From a virus, in the IMG/VR virus record IMGVR_UViG_3300044732_000704, positions 29,435 through 93,434 of that record: a stretch of DNA of 64,000 nt; one strand, 5' to 3'. The position numbers and the translations under genes are program-made. Under the pieces are notes generated by a model. It was not told the DNA's origin. It was given only the letters and a program-made list of their open reading frames with translations, and did no database searches. Shown here piece after piece: positions 39,649-49,506 of the stretch; within the stretch, counting starts at the first letter, position 1, and every line of letters begins with the position of its first letter.

Positions 39649-39743
39649 TTGGCGTGGCTTGGTGCTTCGGCACGAAAAATTGTTCACAGAGATTCTATTA
39701 ACAAATATTCTCTGTGCTGGGTTTGTGAACAGACCCGCGCCAA
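39649..39743 (+). ncRNA. Second structured domain upstream of the endonuclease gene
   Basis: Closed by TTGGCG (39649) and CGCCAA (39738), containing a UUCG-type hairpin GTGC-TTCG-GCAC (39662-39673) and GTTCACA/TGTGAAC (39682, 39724), with an alternative CACAGAGA/TCTCTGTG pairing. Probably the 5' leader of the 39778 gene. Confidence 0.5.
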
Positions 39744-39777
39744 TGCGCGGGGAGTATTTGATTAATAGGATTTTAAA

Positions 39778-40740
39778 TTGAAAGAGAAGCGGAAAGGTAA
39801 ATATCGTCGTCTTACACAAGAACAATTTATTGAAAAATGTAAAGAGAACCAGAAAATAGAGTTAGACTATTCTAACCTTGTTTACCTGACTCAGCACGAG
39901 AAGTGCGAAGTGACTTGTATCAAGCACGGCAACACATATTGGCAAGATGCTCAATCAATGATGTTAGGTGGGATTGGATGCTGTGACTGCCTAAGAGAAT
40001 ATAAATCTAAAGTGGCTTCAAGTAATCTGCACGAGTTTATTAAAAAGTTGGACGCTAAATTCCCTGCACATGGTTTTGATTTTAGTAATGCAAAATACGA
40101 GAGAGCTTCTGTACACATAGAGGTGACTTGTAAGGAAGGTCATACTTTCAGAGCAAAGCCAAATAATTTAATGTCTGGGCATGGTTGTCCAAGTTGCTTC
40201 AATATAAGAAAAGGTCATCTTCACAACAAAGGTCGTGAAAGTTATATTCTTAAATTCAAAGCAGTTCACGGCGATTTATACGACTATTCTACTGTTTCAG
40301 AATTCAAGAACTGTAAACAAAAAGTGATTGTCACCTGCCCTACACATGGTGAATTTAGTATAACACCAGACAATCATGTTCAAGGTAAAGGTTGTCCTCT
40401 ATGTGGTGGAAGTGGTTTTCAACCACAGAAATCAGGAACATTCTACATACTTAAAGTAACTGACGATGTTATAAAGTTTGGTGTTACAAATAATATGGAA
40501 AGGCGTTTGAAGGAAATCAGACGCTACTCTACCTTTGATATAGAGCCTATGTATTTGTTCAATTTTGCTAGTGGTTATACAGCACTGGACATTGAGAATA
40601 AAGTCTACAGAAGTAAAGATATTATAAGAAAGGTAGTTTCGAAAGTAGATATGAAGCACGGTTATGTAGAGACAACGTACCTCTCTAATTTATCTAAGAT
40701 ATTATCTATAGTGTATGAATATGAAGACCAGCTTTTATAG
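39778..40740 (+). CDS. Free-standing homing-type endonuclease, zinc-binding repeats plus GIY-YIG-like domain
   Basis: 320 residues from TTG 39778. Three repeats with the pattern C-x3-HG-x-(T/F)...G-x-GC-x-x-C (about residues 45-75, 118-140 and 180-210) are zinc-binding DNA-contact units of the DUF723 type. The C-terminus SGTFYILKVTDDVIKFGVTNNMERRLKEI fits a degenerate GIY-YIG nuclease core. It lies between the structured RNAs and intron-bearing terL, as mobile endonucleases often do. Its own terminator follows. Confidence 0.65.
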   Translation: MKEKRKGKYRRLTQEQFIEKCKENQKIELDYSNLVYLTQHEKCEVTCIKHGNTYWQDAQSMMLGGIGCCDCLREYKSKVASSNLHEFIKKLDAKFPAHGFDFSNAKYERASVHIEVTCKEGHTFRAKPNNLMSGHGCPSCFNIRKGHLHNKGRESYILKFKAVHGDLYDYSTVSEFKNCKQKVIVTCPTHGEFSITPDNHVQGKGCPLCGGSGFQPQKSGTFYILKVTDDVIKFGVTNNMERRLKEIRRYSTFDIEPMYLFNFASGYTALDIENKVYRSKDIIRKVVSKVDMKHGYVETTYLSNLSKILSIVYEYEDQLL

Positions 40741-40754
40741 CTGGCTCTTTTCTA
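40728..40754 (+). terminator. Terminator after the endonuclease
   Basis: CCAGC-TTTTATA-GCTGG then CTCTTTTCT, overlapping the stop codon. Confidence 0.65.
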
Positions 40755-40792
40755 TAGTGCATTTAATTAGTGCATTATAAAAAAGGAGAAAT

Positions 40793-42610
40793 ATGAGTAA
40801 CAAAAGACCTAAAGTAACGAACAAGGCTCCTCCAAAAGAGATTGTAGAGATTGGACCTTGTTCTCCAATGCAAGAACTTGTATTCAAAAGAGCTACCGAA
40901 GTAGATTTCATGATCATCGGTGGTTCGCGTGGTAAATAGACCGCTGCCACGTAACCCTGCTAAGTCGGTGAAACCCTAACGTATAGACGAGGGCAATACC
41001 GAGCCGAACGATTAGATTCGTGGGTGTAGAGACTAAAGTAATGTCAAGCGACATGAAAACGTAGGGATGCTTTATTGCATAAGATATAGTCCGACAACAC
41101 CGGAAACGGTGGAAGTGCCTAGCGAACACATAACTGAGACTTGGGCGGCAAGTCTGAAGTAATAACTCAGATACCTCTAATGTGGCGAGATGATCCACGA
41201 TTCAACGGAATGTTTGTCCGTGTTCAGTATGACCAATTGACAGGTGCTGGTGGTTTGTGGGAGACTGCATACAAATACTACCCTCTCCTTGGTGCAAGAC
41301 CTATCAAATCTCCACCACCATATTATCAATTTCCTTCTGGTTGTAAGATTCGATACAAAGCTATTTCAAATCTTTCTGACGCTGAAAAAATGCGCGGCTT
41401 GCAACTTAGCTATTTGGGTGTGGATGAAATCACCCAAGTCCCGAAAGAGGCTCTTTTATTTTTACTTACAACTTTGCGCTCGGAAGCGAACATGAACTCT
41501 GTTTGCATCGGAACGTGTAACCCCCACAGGGAGAACTGGGTATATGACCTAGTTAAGTGGTATCTCGATGATGAGGGTTTTGTTGATAAGGCTAAGAATG
41601 GACAAATTCGTTGGTACGTAGTAAAAGATAATGACTTTATATTTGCCGATAGTGAAGAATGGTTTAGTGAAAACATGCCGGAGACGGTGTATATAACCAA
41701 CCCGTCCACTAATGAGCAAATGTATGTACCACCTAAAAAGTTTTGCTTTGTGCAACTAACAATTTTTGATAACCCAATACTCATCCGACTCAACCCGCGC
41801 TATCTGTCTGAACTTCAAAATTTACCTGAGCATGAAAGAGCCAGCCAGCTTTTCGGAAATTGGCACAGCGAGAGTGACAAGATAAAATTCTTCGACAGAA
41901 AATGGCTCAGGGGACAACATGGGGAAAGGGTCAAAAAATCCTTACCGGAAGGTTGTCAAAGAGTAGTAGCTTGGGATAAAGCTAACACAGAGTATAGTCC
42001 TAAGATTAAAAATACAGACGCAGACTTTACCGCTTGTATTCACATGGCTAAAGACAGTAATGGATTTTACTACATATATGGTGACTTTGCTAAAACTACT
42101 TTCGATGAACACGAACAAGTTTATGGGAAGTTTAGAAAAGCTGCCGGTGAGCGAGACCAATTAATGCTACTGCAAGCCAAACATGATGGTAGAGAGACTA
42201 AAGTAGTATTAGCTCAGGATGCCGGAGCAGACGGAAAGCAAGTGTTTCAAGAGATTGCCAAGAAGTTTGTTGCCGAAGGATTTAAAATATACCCTTCTGC
42301 CGCATCTGGTACAAGAAGTAAATCTTCTCGCTTTGAACCTTTCTTATCTGCGGCACAATCTGGTCTGGTGTTTATAGTAGAAGATAGTTTTCCTGATACT
42401 AGGACGCTGAATGCTTTCTACAGAGAGCTTGAACAATTTCAACCAAACGAAGACGGTAAGTGGCGCAGCAGCAGAAAAATCAAAGATGATTGGGTTGATA
42501 CAACAGCAGATTGTTTTAATTTCCTGTGCCGTGTCAAAACTTACACAGTCCCAAAACTAACCGCTCTCAACGATCCCACAATCAAAGCGCAATATGACCT
42601 TAATTCATAA
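40793..42610 (+). CDS. terL: Terminase large subunit, split by a group I intron
   Basis: Packaging motor ATPase and nuclease. Exon 1 is 40793-40930 (46 codons, ending FMIIGGSR), exon 2 is 41144-42610; splicing gives 534 residues. The junction rebuilds the Walker A motif GGSRGGKS. Exon 2 carries Walker B LGVDEI, the coupling motif IGTCNPH, and nuclease Asp residues in VVAWDKA, VVLAQDAGAD and DDWVDTTAD. AAAAAGGAG precedes ATG. Unspliced mRNA would stop four codons after the junction (GGTAAATAG), so the intron must be removed for packaging. Confidence 0.92.
40931..41143 (+). ncRNA. Group I intron in terL (213 nt, no ORF)
   Basis: Exon 1 ends in U and the intron ends in G, as group I rules require. 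Core elements are present in order: GTCGGTGAAACCC and GGCAATACCGAGC (P4-P6 region), GTAGAGACTA (P7 5' strand) and AAGATATAGTCCG (P7 3' strand), as in T4 td-type introns. No endonuclease inside. Confidence 0.9.
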
Positions 42611-42622
42611 TCTGAGGGGATA

Positions 42623-44396
42623 ATGTCAGAAACAATTCAAATTGAGAAAGCTGAATCTAATCCCTCTAGCTCAGACAGTCGTCTTCGCTTAGGGGAGATC
42701 GGCAATCCATATCTAAAAGCCATCGGGGGCTACATTGAAGAATCTGCTAAGAAAGAATTGCAGTTTCCTCATAGCCTCACCACATACGATAAGATGGCTT
42801 CTACCTCTGCTGTTAGCCAAGGCTTAACCGCTGGTGAAGTATTCCTTACGAAGTCCCTACTTGCTACAAAGTTTATCGCAGGTGTATCAGGAAGTCAAGA
42901 GTCAAAAGATTTTGCTGCCTTCCTCAACTGGAACATCAAGAACTTCGTCGGTAACAGTTGGTACGATGCCATCACAAATATTATCACATTCCGTAAATAT
43001 GGATTCGCTTGGCTTGAGAAAGTCTTTGCAAAGAATGATAGTATTAAGTGGTCTGGTAAATATAAATACAAATACGCAAAGCTTGCTCCTCGCGCTCAAA
43101 AGAGTGTTCGTGAGTGGGTGTTTGATGATGCTGTATTGAAGCGAGACTTAGTTGGTTTACATCAATGGATGCCAGCTACAGTTATTGGACAAAGTAATAT
43201 CAACCCTTTCACTGTACAAAACTTAACAGATAAATTTGTTCGTAGAGAAAAGTTTATGTTGTTTAGTTGGAACAGTACAGGTAACAACCCTCAAGGTAAA
43301 TCAGATCTATACGACTGCTTTAAATCTTGGAAAGAGCTTGAAATGATTACAAGCTATGAGGTTGTTGGGGTGAGCAAGGACTTGGGTAGAACTGCCCCCT
43401 TGTGTAGTAATGCACATTGAATAACTTTTCTAATTCGGTGAAACTCTTACCAAGTAATGTTGGAGACAATACCGAGCGAAGCTCAGTAATGAGAACGTGT
43501 AACGACTAGGCGTAAGCCGTAGGGCTAAGTAGCTCGAAATGGGAAGCATCCTTATAGGATGAAGATATAGTCTGAACTTTATGGAAACATAGAGAAGCGA
43601 ATAATGTCGCTGGAGTGAATTAACGACTCACTTTGAACAAATGGGTGTCCTTGTATTACGTGTCCCGAATGACCACATCAATAAAGCTGCTGAAGATGAT
43701 CAGAGCTTAGAAGCAAAAACACTCAGAGCATTACAAAAGAATGCTGCTGCTATTCATGCTGGCGATCAAACATATATCCTCTTAGGATCAGATACACATG
43801 GTGAAACAGGTAACGGTAAATACGTTTACGATGTTGAACTGAAGGGTGTCGATGGTGGCAGTAAAGCCTATAAAACCTCTGAACTAATCGAAGCTCGTAA
43901 GAAAGATATTCTTAACGTATTAGGTGCTTCCTTCCTTCTGGTTGGTCAAGGTGATACAGGTTCACACAGTCTATCAGATAGTTCTCGCAGTGTCCATGCT
44001 TTCTACATGGAACGTATGCTGATGTATATTAAAACAGTATTTGAGCGTGAGTTTGTTAAGTCTCTTGCAGACATTAATGAACTGAAACTTGAAGAAGATG
44101 ATATGCCAGTGATGACGTTTGGTGAGCTGGATGAAGCTGACCCAGAGAACAATGCTAAAGTGGTTCAGTTGATGGCTGGTGTTGGTATGATGGTTAAAGA
44201 TAAGTCAATCATTATTCAAGCACACAAGATGACTGGGTTCGATACAACAGAGATCGAGAAGCTCACTGAAGAAGAACTGTTAGCTAAGCTCACCCCTGAC
44301 ACAGCCCGTGTTGGTGAGAGTGGTGGTTCTAGTGGTACAGGTACAAGTCAGTTGAAGAATCCTAACTCTACAAGAAATATGGCAAATTCTGCATGA
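42623..44396 (+). CDS. Portal protein, split by a group I intron
   Basis: Portal (DUF935-like) ring protein for DNA entry and exit. Exon 1 is 42623-43387, exon 2 is 43644-44396; splicing joins VGVSKDLG to GVLVLRVP and gives 505 residues, a usual portal length. Helical and acidic C-terminus ends Ser/Gly-rich. Its stop overlaps the start of the protease gene. Unspliced mRNA would stop 14 codons after the junction. Confidence 0.88.
43388..43643 (+). ncRNA. Group I intron in the portal gene (256 nt, no ORF)
   Basis: Exon 1 ends in U (TTGGGT), intron ends in G (CAAATG). Core: TTCGGTGAAACTC and GACAATACCGAGC, then ACGACTAGGCG and AAGATATAGTCTGA. Same class as the terL intron by shared P4-P7 strings. 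Confidence 0.9.
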
Positions 44397-44920
44397 ACAA
44401 AGAAAAACTAATCAAAATGTTTACTGACTTGTTGGACATGGCTATCGGTGATAGTGAAAACCATAAGCAAGTTATTGAGAGCGATGTCACTACACCAGAA
44501 GGTGTTCAGGTACGTAAGTCTGTGGACGTTGAAGAACGTCGAGCATTGTTCGTTGTATTAGCTCCACAAGAGTCTGAGGCAGAAACAGAAGACTTACATG
44601 GTGATGTTTACTTTGACCAAGACGTTATCGAAGCTTGTCGCTCATTCAACGTTCACTGCATGAAAGCTAATCTGATGCACAGCGTAATGCTTGATTCTGA
44701 CTTAGCCATTATCGAGCAGTCTTATACTTCTCCAGTTGAATTTATTATCGAGAATCCAGAAGGTGAGCAAGTGACTATTCGCAAGAACACTTGGTTGCAA
44801 GAATGGTACTTCCCTGAACCAGATGAATTAGCTGAAGATGTAATTTGGCCTAAAGTGAAGGATGGTACGTTCACAGGCTTGAGCGTTTATTGTGAAGCTT
44901 ACGGGCAGGAAATTAAATGA
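44393..44920 (+). CDS. XkdF-type prohead serine protease
   Basis: 175 residues. DLHGDVYFDQDVI, FNVHCMKANLMH and a later GTFTGLSVY segment match the Peptidase_S78_2/XkdF family that follows portal genes in Gram-positive and Gram-negative phages. It would cleave scaffold and capsid proteins during head maturation. Coupled to portal by ATGA. Confidence 0.7.
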   Translation: MNKEKLIKMFTDLLDMAIGDSENHKQVIESDVTTPEGVQVRKSVDVEERRALFVVLAPQESEAETEDLHGDVYFDQDVIEACRSFNVHCMKANLMHSVMLDSDLAIIEQSYTSPVEFIIENPEGEQVTIRKNTWLQEWYFPEPDELAEDVIWPKVKDGTFTGLSVYCEAYGQEIK

Positions 44921-45855
44921 CAATTAGCAAACAGAAAGCAAAGCGTAAGCTTTTCAACTTTGACTTCGATACACATGGTGCTCATGTAGCCCTTGTGTCT
45001 AAAGACCAAGGAAATGCCGCGAATGGGTACAAACTAATTTGTACAAAAGGGACCAATGTTGGTATCCAACCAACTGACGTAGTGAAAGTACAGAAAGCAT
45101 TAGAACAGATTACTGTAACAATGTCAATGGAAGAATTCTTACGTAAGTTCTTTGATATGTGGAGTTCTGACGCGGAAACCCTTACAAAGCTGTTAGGTTT
45201 TGAAACAGAGTTTGAAGCAAACAAAGCTGAACGTGAATCTTCTGATGGTGAATACGATTGGGAGAAAGAACATGAGAAGTGGATTACAGAGCGTGTAGCT
45301 CAGTTCACTATTATGAAGTCTCTCAGCGAAAACCCAAACCAAACAATTAGTGATGAAGACTTTATTGCTATCACTACTATCCAGTCTCAAATCGAGAAAT
45401 CTTTACAACAACAAAACGAGGAAGACCCCTTGAAAATCCAAGTAGAAAAAGCTCGCTACGAGCAATTAGAACAAGTCGAGCAAGCTCACGAAGCTGCCGT
45501 AGCAGAAGCTACTCAACTCAAAGTTGAGAAATCTGCTCTGGAAGTGGAAGTAGTTGAACTGCGTAATCAAGTACAGAAAGCTAAAGAAGAAAAAGAAGCT
45601 GCTGAATTTGAAGCATTCCAAGAAACTCTGAAAGACTTAGTATCTGCTGAAGAATTAACTACTGTTGCTAAATCATTATTCGTAATGAAAGCCACCAGCC
45701 CAGAAGCGGCTGAAGTAGTGATTAAATCTCTGCAAGCTAAAAAAGAACTGGTAGAAAAATCTGACCTGTTCGAAGAAACCACATCTGGTGATGAAGTGTC
45801 TCCAGAACAAGTTAAGAAAGCTGCATTCGCAGCAGAATTAAACAAACCTTACTAA
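44917..45855 (+). CDS. Putative head scaffold protein
   Basis: 312 residues. N-terminal HGAHVALVSKDQGNAANGY resembles protease-associated phage head proteins; residues 170-240 form a long Glu/Lys/Ala coiled coil typical of scaffolds. Position between protease and decoration/capsid genes supports this. Confidence 0.65.
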   Translation: MTISKQKAKRKLFNFDFDTHGAHVALVSKDQGNAANGYKLICTKGTNVGIQPTDVVKVQKALEQITVTMSMEEFLRKFFDMWSSDAETLTKLLGFETEFEANKAERESSDGEYDWEKEHEKWITERVAQFTIMKSLSENPNQTISDEDFIAITTIQSQIEKSLQQQNEEDPLKIQVEKARYEQLEQVEQAHEAAVAEATQLKVEKSALEVEVVELRNQVQKAKEEKEAAEFEAFQETLKDLVSAEELTTVAKSLFVMKATSPEAAEVVIKSLQAKKELVEKSDLFEETTSGDEVSPEQVKKAAFAAELNKPY

Positions 45856-45874
45856 TTATAAAGGATAAACAATA

Positions 45875-46369
45875 ATGGCTGTTATTGCAACTTCTAGTCC
45901 AGTTCTGTCAGATGTTCTGATGCAGGACATCTTCCCATTGGTTGAAAACTTCAACTACCAACATAACGTAAACGTTGATGAAGCTTCTACCAAAACCTAC
46001 CGTGTAGGTCAAGTTGTTATTTGGGACAACACTCTGGTAGCTTACCGTCAACCTGTTGCTGGTGATTTCACTGGTGATGCAGTCAACGTTCCAGCGAACG
46101 ATGGTGCTGTAGCTAACGGCGCTAAATTTGGTGTCGTAGTTGGCTTCGATGCTCTGGGTGATGTTCGTGGTGACGTATCTGTTACTACTGCTGGTGACAA
46201 AGTGGTTCTGCTGTTCCGTGGTGCTGCTTCTGTTAAGAAATCAGGCTTACGTTTTGATGCTGGCTTAAACGCAGCTAAACAGAACTCTCTGATTGCACAA
46301 CTCGAAAAACAAAACATCGCTGTCAAGTCTGTACTGGGCGCTGTTACTTCTACTTTCTACGGCGTCTAA
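45875..46369 (+). CDS. Head decoration protein-like, 164 aa
   Basis: Low-charge, beta-rich protein (VGQVVIWDNTLVAYRQPVAG, FGVVVGFDALGDV) directly before the capsid gene, the usual place for lambda gpD-like decoration proteins. Identity inferred from position and composition. Confidence 0.65.
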   Translation: MAVIATSSPVLSDVLMQDIFPLVENFNYQHNVNVDEASTKTYRVGQVVIWDNTLVAYRQPVAGDFTGDAVNVPANDGAVANGAKFGVVVGFDALGDVRGDVSVTTAGDKVVLLFRGAASVKKSGLRFDAGLNAAKQNSLIAQLEKQNIAVKSVLGAVTSTFYGV

Positions 46370-46404
46370 TAGCCGTTATTATTTCTCAATAAGGATTCTA
46401 AATA

Positions 46405-47481
46405 ATGGCTCAATTCGGTCGTTTCCAAATTCAAAAATCTGTAACTCGTGATCTGGGTAACTTGAACAGTCTGCATGACTTCTCAAGCACTCTGTTAGAG
46501 AACAGCCCTAACATCCCTTCTCTGCTGACTGAGTTAATCCCTCTGGATGTAGAGTATATGAATACCTCTACTTGGGAACATGACGACAAAGTAATGCGTG
46601 TTGCTTTACCAAGTGACAAGTCTTACTCTGACCGTGGTGATAACTTTGATGCTCGTGAGAGTTCAAAAACTCACTTATTCAAAATCCCTTCATTCGGTAT
46701 TCAAACACACATTCGTCCACAAGACGCTCTGCGTAGCCGAGTGCCGGGTACTAAAGACACTCTGGACTCAATGGATCGTCTGGTAGCAAATGACATTCGT
46801 GACATTCGCCGTTCATTCGCCCTGTTACAAGAGAAGTGTTTAGCTCACCTGATCACCACTGGTACTTCATACGTCCCTAACGGTTCAGCTCCAGTAACTG
46901 ACTTCTATACTGAATACGCAGGTACTTCTGCTGCTGCTCGCCCAACAGTTAACTTCCAACTGTCTGACGCTACTAAATATCCAGCAGAAGTTGGTGAAGA
47001 TGCTCGTGCATTAATCAACGAAAACCTGTTAGATGGTCAAACCGTTTCCGGTTATGTTGCCCTGTGTGGTCGTAACTTCTTCAAAGATCGTATCCATCAC
47101 CCGAAAGAAGAACAAGCTCGTGTGGACCGTACCGACATGTGGGGTCAAGACCCACTGCTGAAACGTCTGGCTAACTTCTCTAAACAGTATCGCATGTACG
47201 TTGGCGCTGATGACATCGTTTACATCCAGTACGATGCTAAGATTGGTGGTGTTGACCTGATTAACACTAACGAAGCATACATCATGCCAGCCGGTGTTGA
47301 AGGTATGTTTGCTCGTCGCTATGCTCCAGCGGAAACTATGTCTTACGTTAACACTGTAGCTCTGCCAGAATACGCATGGCGTTCAGACAATGAACACACT
47401 GGTACTCACATCATGTACGAAAGTAACTTTGGTGATTACCTGTTGTCTCCATTGACAATCATCAAGGCTACCAAGTCTTAA
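46405..47481 (+). CDS. Major capsid protein (lambda gpE-like)
   Basis: 358 residues, HK97-fold family of the lambda gpE type by length and by the block RESSKTHLFKIPSFGIQTHI, followed by DIRDIRRSFALLQEKC as the long spine helix region. Codon use is visibly richer in preferred codons than in early genes, fitting high expression. A strong terminator follows. Confidence 0.85.
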   Translation: MAQFGRFQIQKSVTRDLGNLNSLHDFSSTLLENSPNIPSLLTELIPLDVEYMNTSTWEHDDKVMRVALPSDKSYSDRGDNFDARESSKTHLFKIPSFGIQTHIRPQDALRSRVPGTKDTLDSMDRLVANDIRDIRRSFALLQEKCLAHLITTGTSYVPNGSAPVTDFYTEYAGTSAAARPTVNFQLSDATKYPAEVGEDARALINENLLDGQTVSGYVALCGRNFFKDRIHHPKEEQARVDRTDMWGQDPLLKRLANFSKQYRMYVGADDIVYIQYDAKIGGVDLINTNEAYIMPAGVEGMFARRYAPAETMSYVNTVALPEYAWRSDNEHTGTHIMYESNFGDYLLSPLTIIKATKS

Positions 47482-47488
47482 TTGGGGC

Positions 47489-47515
47489 GGGAGGGCTTGT
47501 CCCTCCCTTCTTTCT
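47489..47515 (+). terminator. Terminator after the capsid gene
   Basis: GGGAGGG-CTTGT-CCCTCCC then TTCTTTCT. Confidence 0.8.
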
Positions 47516-47532
47516 CACAGGAACAATATTAG

Positions 47533-47958
47533 ATGGCAATTGATTTAGACTTTAACTGTGAGTTAGCTCAAGTCAGGGTTAACATAGGCGACCCTTCAGG
47601 TGAACATATCACCGACAATGCAATTTCTTCTGCTTTGGTTAAATACAATAATGATGTGGTTAAAGCATCCATTCTTTGTATGGAAGCAATCAAGGCACAT
47701 TTTAGTACACTTGCTGACAGAGAGAAAGTTGGTGAAGTGGAAATCGAATACAAACGTCTGTATGAGCGCTACAAGCAATTACTAGACGACTTCGTTAAAG
47801 CTAATACATCACGATACAGTGCTGGTATTTATATCGGTGGCGTGTCTCTCAGTGAGCGTAATCGTGTCATTGAAGACCAAGATGTATTCACAGGCTATGA
47901 CCAACAAGATTGGACAGACATTATGCAATCTCGCAGAGGTCTGGTGGAGATTAAGTAA
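47533..47958 (+). CDS. Head-tail connector-like protein, 141 aa
   Basis: Helical protein (NIGDPSGEHITDNAISSAL) typical of gp6-like adaptors that bind the portal. Position after capsid gene supports this. Confidence 0.6.
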   Translation: MAIDLDFNCELAQVRVNIGDPSGEHITDNAISSALVKYNNDVVKASILCMEAIKAHFSTLADREKVGEVEIEYKRLYERYKQLLDDFVKANTSRYSAGIYIGGVSLSERNRVIEDQDVFTGYDQQDWTDIMQSRRGLVEIK

Positions 47959-48101
47959 TGGCTATTATTAAAGTGGTGGATAACACTACTGGTGAAGTTA
48001 AAGAATGGAGTACCGATGACGAGCAAAGTAACGTTCAAGAGAAACGGAAACCTCGCAAAGCTGGTAGCAAAACTCCAGAAACTGAACAGACAGAAGATTG
48101 A
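47958..48101 (+). CDS. Small protein overlapping the next neck gene, 47 aa
   Basis: Starts in a TAATG overlap with the connector gene and runs 86 nt into the next gene in another frame. Basic, Lys/Thr/Glu-rich tail (KRKPRKAGSKTP). Coupling and start context support it, but it may be untranslated. Confidence 0.4.
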   Translation: MAIIKVVDNTTGEVKEWSTDDEQSNVQEKRKPRKAGSKTPETEQTED

Positions 48102-48504
48102 AGTAGGTTATTTCCAGTCACAGGGAATACACACTTCATCTAAATTACATTACACAGAATTGATGCGTATACACGAACATGGTGTTGGTGTGTATGTCAG
48201 ACCTGTACTCGGCTCTGAGAAATCATATAACTACTCAGATACAATTGTAGGTCAAATGGAAGCAGGAAGCTTCAAGAAATTATTAAAAGGTTGGTTGTGT
48301 GATTATGTGAAGAATCCTAATTTCACTAATGACCACCTAGCTGACAAGTTCGGTATGTGGGCTGTTCATTCCGCTAATGAAATCTTCGGTAATCCAGATG
48401 TCCTCTGGGTAACTACTAATGAAACACCATTGATTGATACATCTGAGTTAGCTGATAACTTCGCTTGGAAAGTTAGTTGGAGAGGGACGGTGCATACACT
48501 ATGA
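48016..48504 (+). CDS. Neck/tail-completion protein (HK97 gp10-like)
   Basis: ATG 48016 with GGAGTACCG just upstream; a GTG at 47992 is also in frame. 162 residues with basic N-terminus and IHEHGVGVYVRP, as in neck proteins of the gp10/minor tail group. Confidence 0.55.
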   Translation: MTSKVTFKRNGNLAKLVAKLQKLNRQKIEVGYFQSQGIHTSSKLHYTELMRIHEHGVGVYVRPVLGSEKSYNYSDTIVGQMEAGSFKKLLKGWLCDYVKNPNFTNDHLADKFGMWAVHSANEIFGNPDVLWVTTNETPLIDTSELADNFAWKVSWRGTVHTL

Positions 48505-48866
48505 GACTACTTAATACAAGCTCTGTTAAAGTTACACGTTATGGTGAACAAGCTCTTGATGACAATGGTAACGTTGTAGTGACACAGAAACAAACATTCA
48601 CCGTTACCGGTAATTGGCAACCAGTACCTAACGTACAGAAAGGTGAAGTAGCTAAAGTATTACCTGAAGGTGTTAAGATTGAAGATGTATTAGTATTCTT
48701 CACTAAATCAGAGCTAAAACCGGATAACGAAAAGACTGGTGTTACTGGTGATGAAGTAGAGCTAGACGGTTGGCGATACAAAGTAATTCAAGAGCGTAAT
48801 TGGTCAGTGCAACTTCCACGTATTCGACACAGAGAATTCTTGTTGGTAAGGAAGACTAAGCTATGA
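48501..48866 (+). CDS. Head-closure-like protein, 121 aa
   Basis: ATG 48501 overlaps the previous TGA (ATGA). Beta-rich product (TVTGNWQPVPN, YKVIQERNW) resembling head-closure proteins in the same gene order. Confidence 0.55.
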   Translation: MRLLNTSSVKVTRYGEQALDDNGNVVVTQKQTFTVTGNWQPVPNVQKGEVAKVLPEGVKIEDVLVFFTKSELKPDNEKTGVTGDEVELDGWRYKVIQERNWSVQLPRIRHREFLLVRKTKL

Positions 48867-49504
48867 GTTATACAAACAGTCTTAATATCAACACACAACA
48901 AAATGGTATTATCAACTTAGTAAAACAAGTTGTTGGTACACGATTAGCTCAAATCAAATCATCTTCTAATGTTGGACAATTAGTTCCAGCAGTAATAAAG
49001 AAACGTTCTACAGACAGAGCATCTACAAATCAACCAGCCGTTGATTTACCTTACCCTTACTGCTTAGTTGATTTCCTCAATGCTTCCTTCTGGGGTGGTG
49101 CTGAGCTAGTCAATGAGAAGTATGCAGATAATGGTAACAGATTATACGAGACTGATTACATTGTCAAGTTCGTAATAGATTTTGTCGGAAGACAGACAGA
49201 CGATGTTCACAGTATAGCGTTAAGTCTTCATAAAGCCCTTACAACATCATTCTTCAGAAACAAAGTATCTGACCTCACAGGAGGAAGATTGTTTAAGATT
49301 TCTAATGATGTTAAGCGAGGGATGATACAGCGTCAAACAGAGTGGGTTGATTTATCCACAATAGTTATTGACATTACATTCAGAGATGTTCTTGAAATTG
49401 ATTCTGAAGGTAATATCGTACAAATCATTCTCAACGGGGAACTACATGATCATTTCATTGACCCTGATCCTATTTTAATAAACATAAACACTAACGAGGT
49501 TTAA
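48863..49504 (+). CDS. Tail completion/terminator-like protein, 213 aa
   Basis: Alpha/beta protein with LPYPYCLVDFL and TDYIVKFVIDFVG, as in neck/tail-terminator proteins (LIC_12616-like). Directly precedes the sheath gene. Confidence 0.6.
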   Translation: MSYTNSLNINTQQNGIINLVKQVVGTRLAQIKSSSNVGQLVPAVIKKRSTDRASTNQPAVDLPYPYCLVDFLNASFWGGAELVNEKYADNGNRLYETDYIVKFVIDFVGRQTDDVHSIALSLHKALTTSFFRNKVSDLTGGRLFKISNDVKRGMIQRQTEWVDLSTIVIDITFRDVLEIDSEGNIVQIILNGELHDHFIDPDPILININTNEV

Positions 49505-49506
49505 TA

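Noticed and set aside
39121-40792. Group I intron or intein holding the 39778 endonuclease
   Set aside because: No P7-type AGATATAGTC string or flanking exon pair; terL has its own ribosome-binding site and start at 40793.
41141-42610. Independent terL start at TTG 41141
   Set aside because: It coincides with the 3' splice site; the P-loop and N-terminus are supplied by exon 1.
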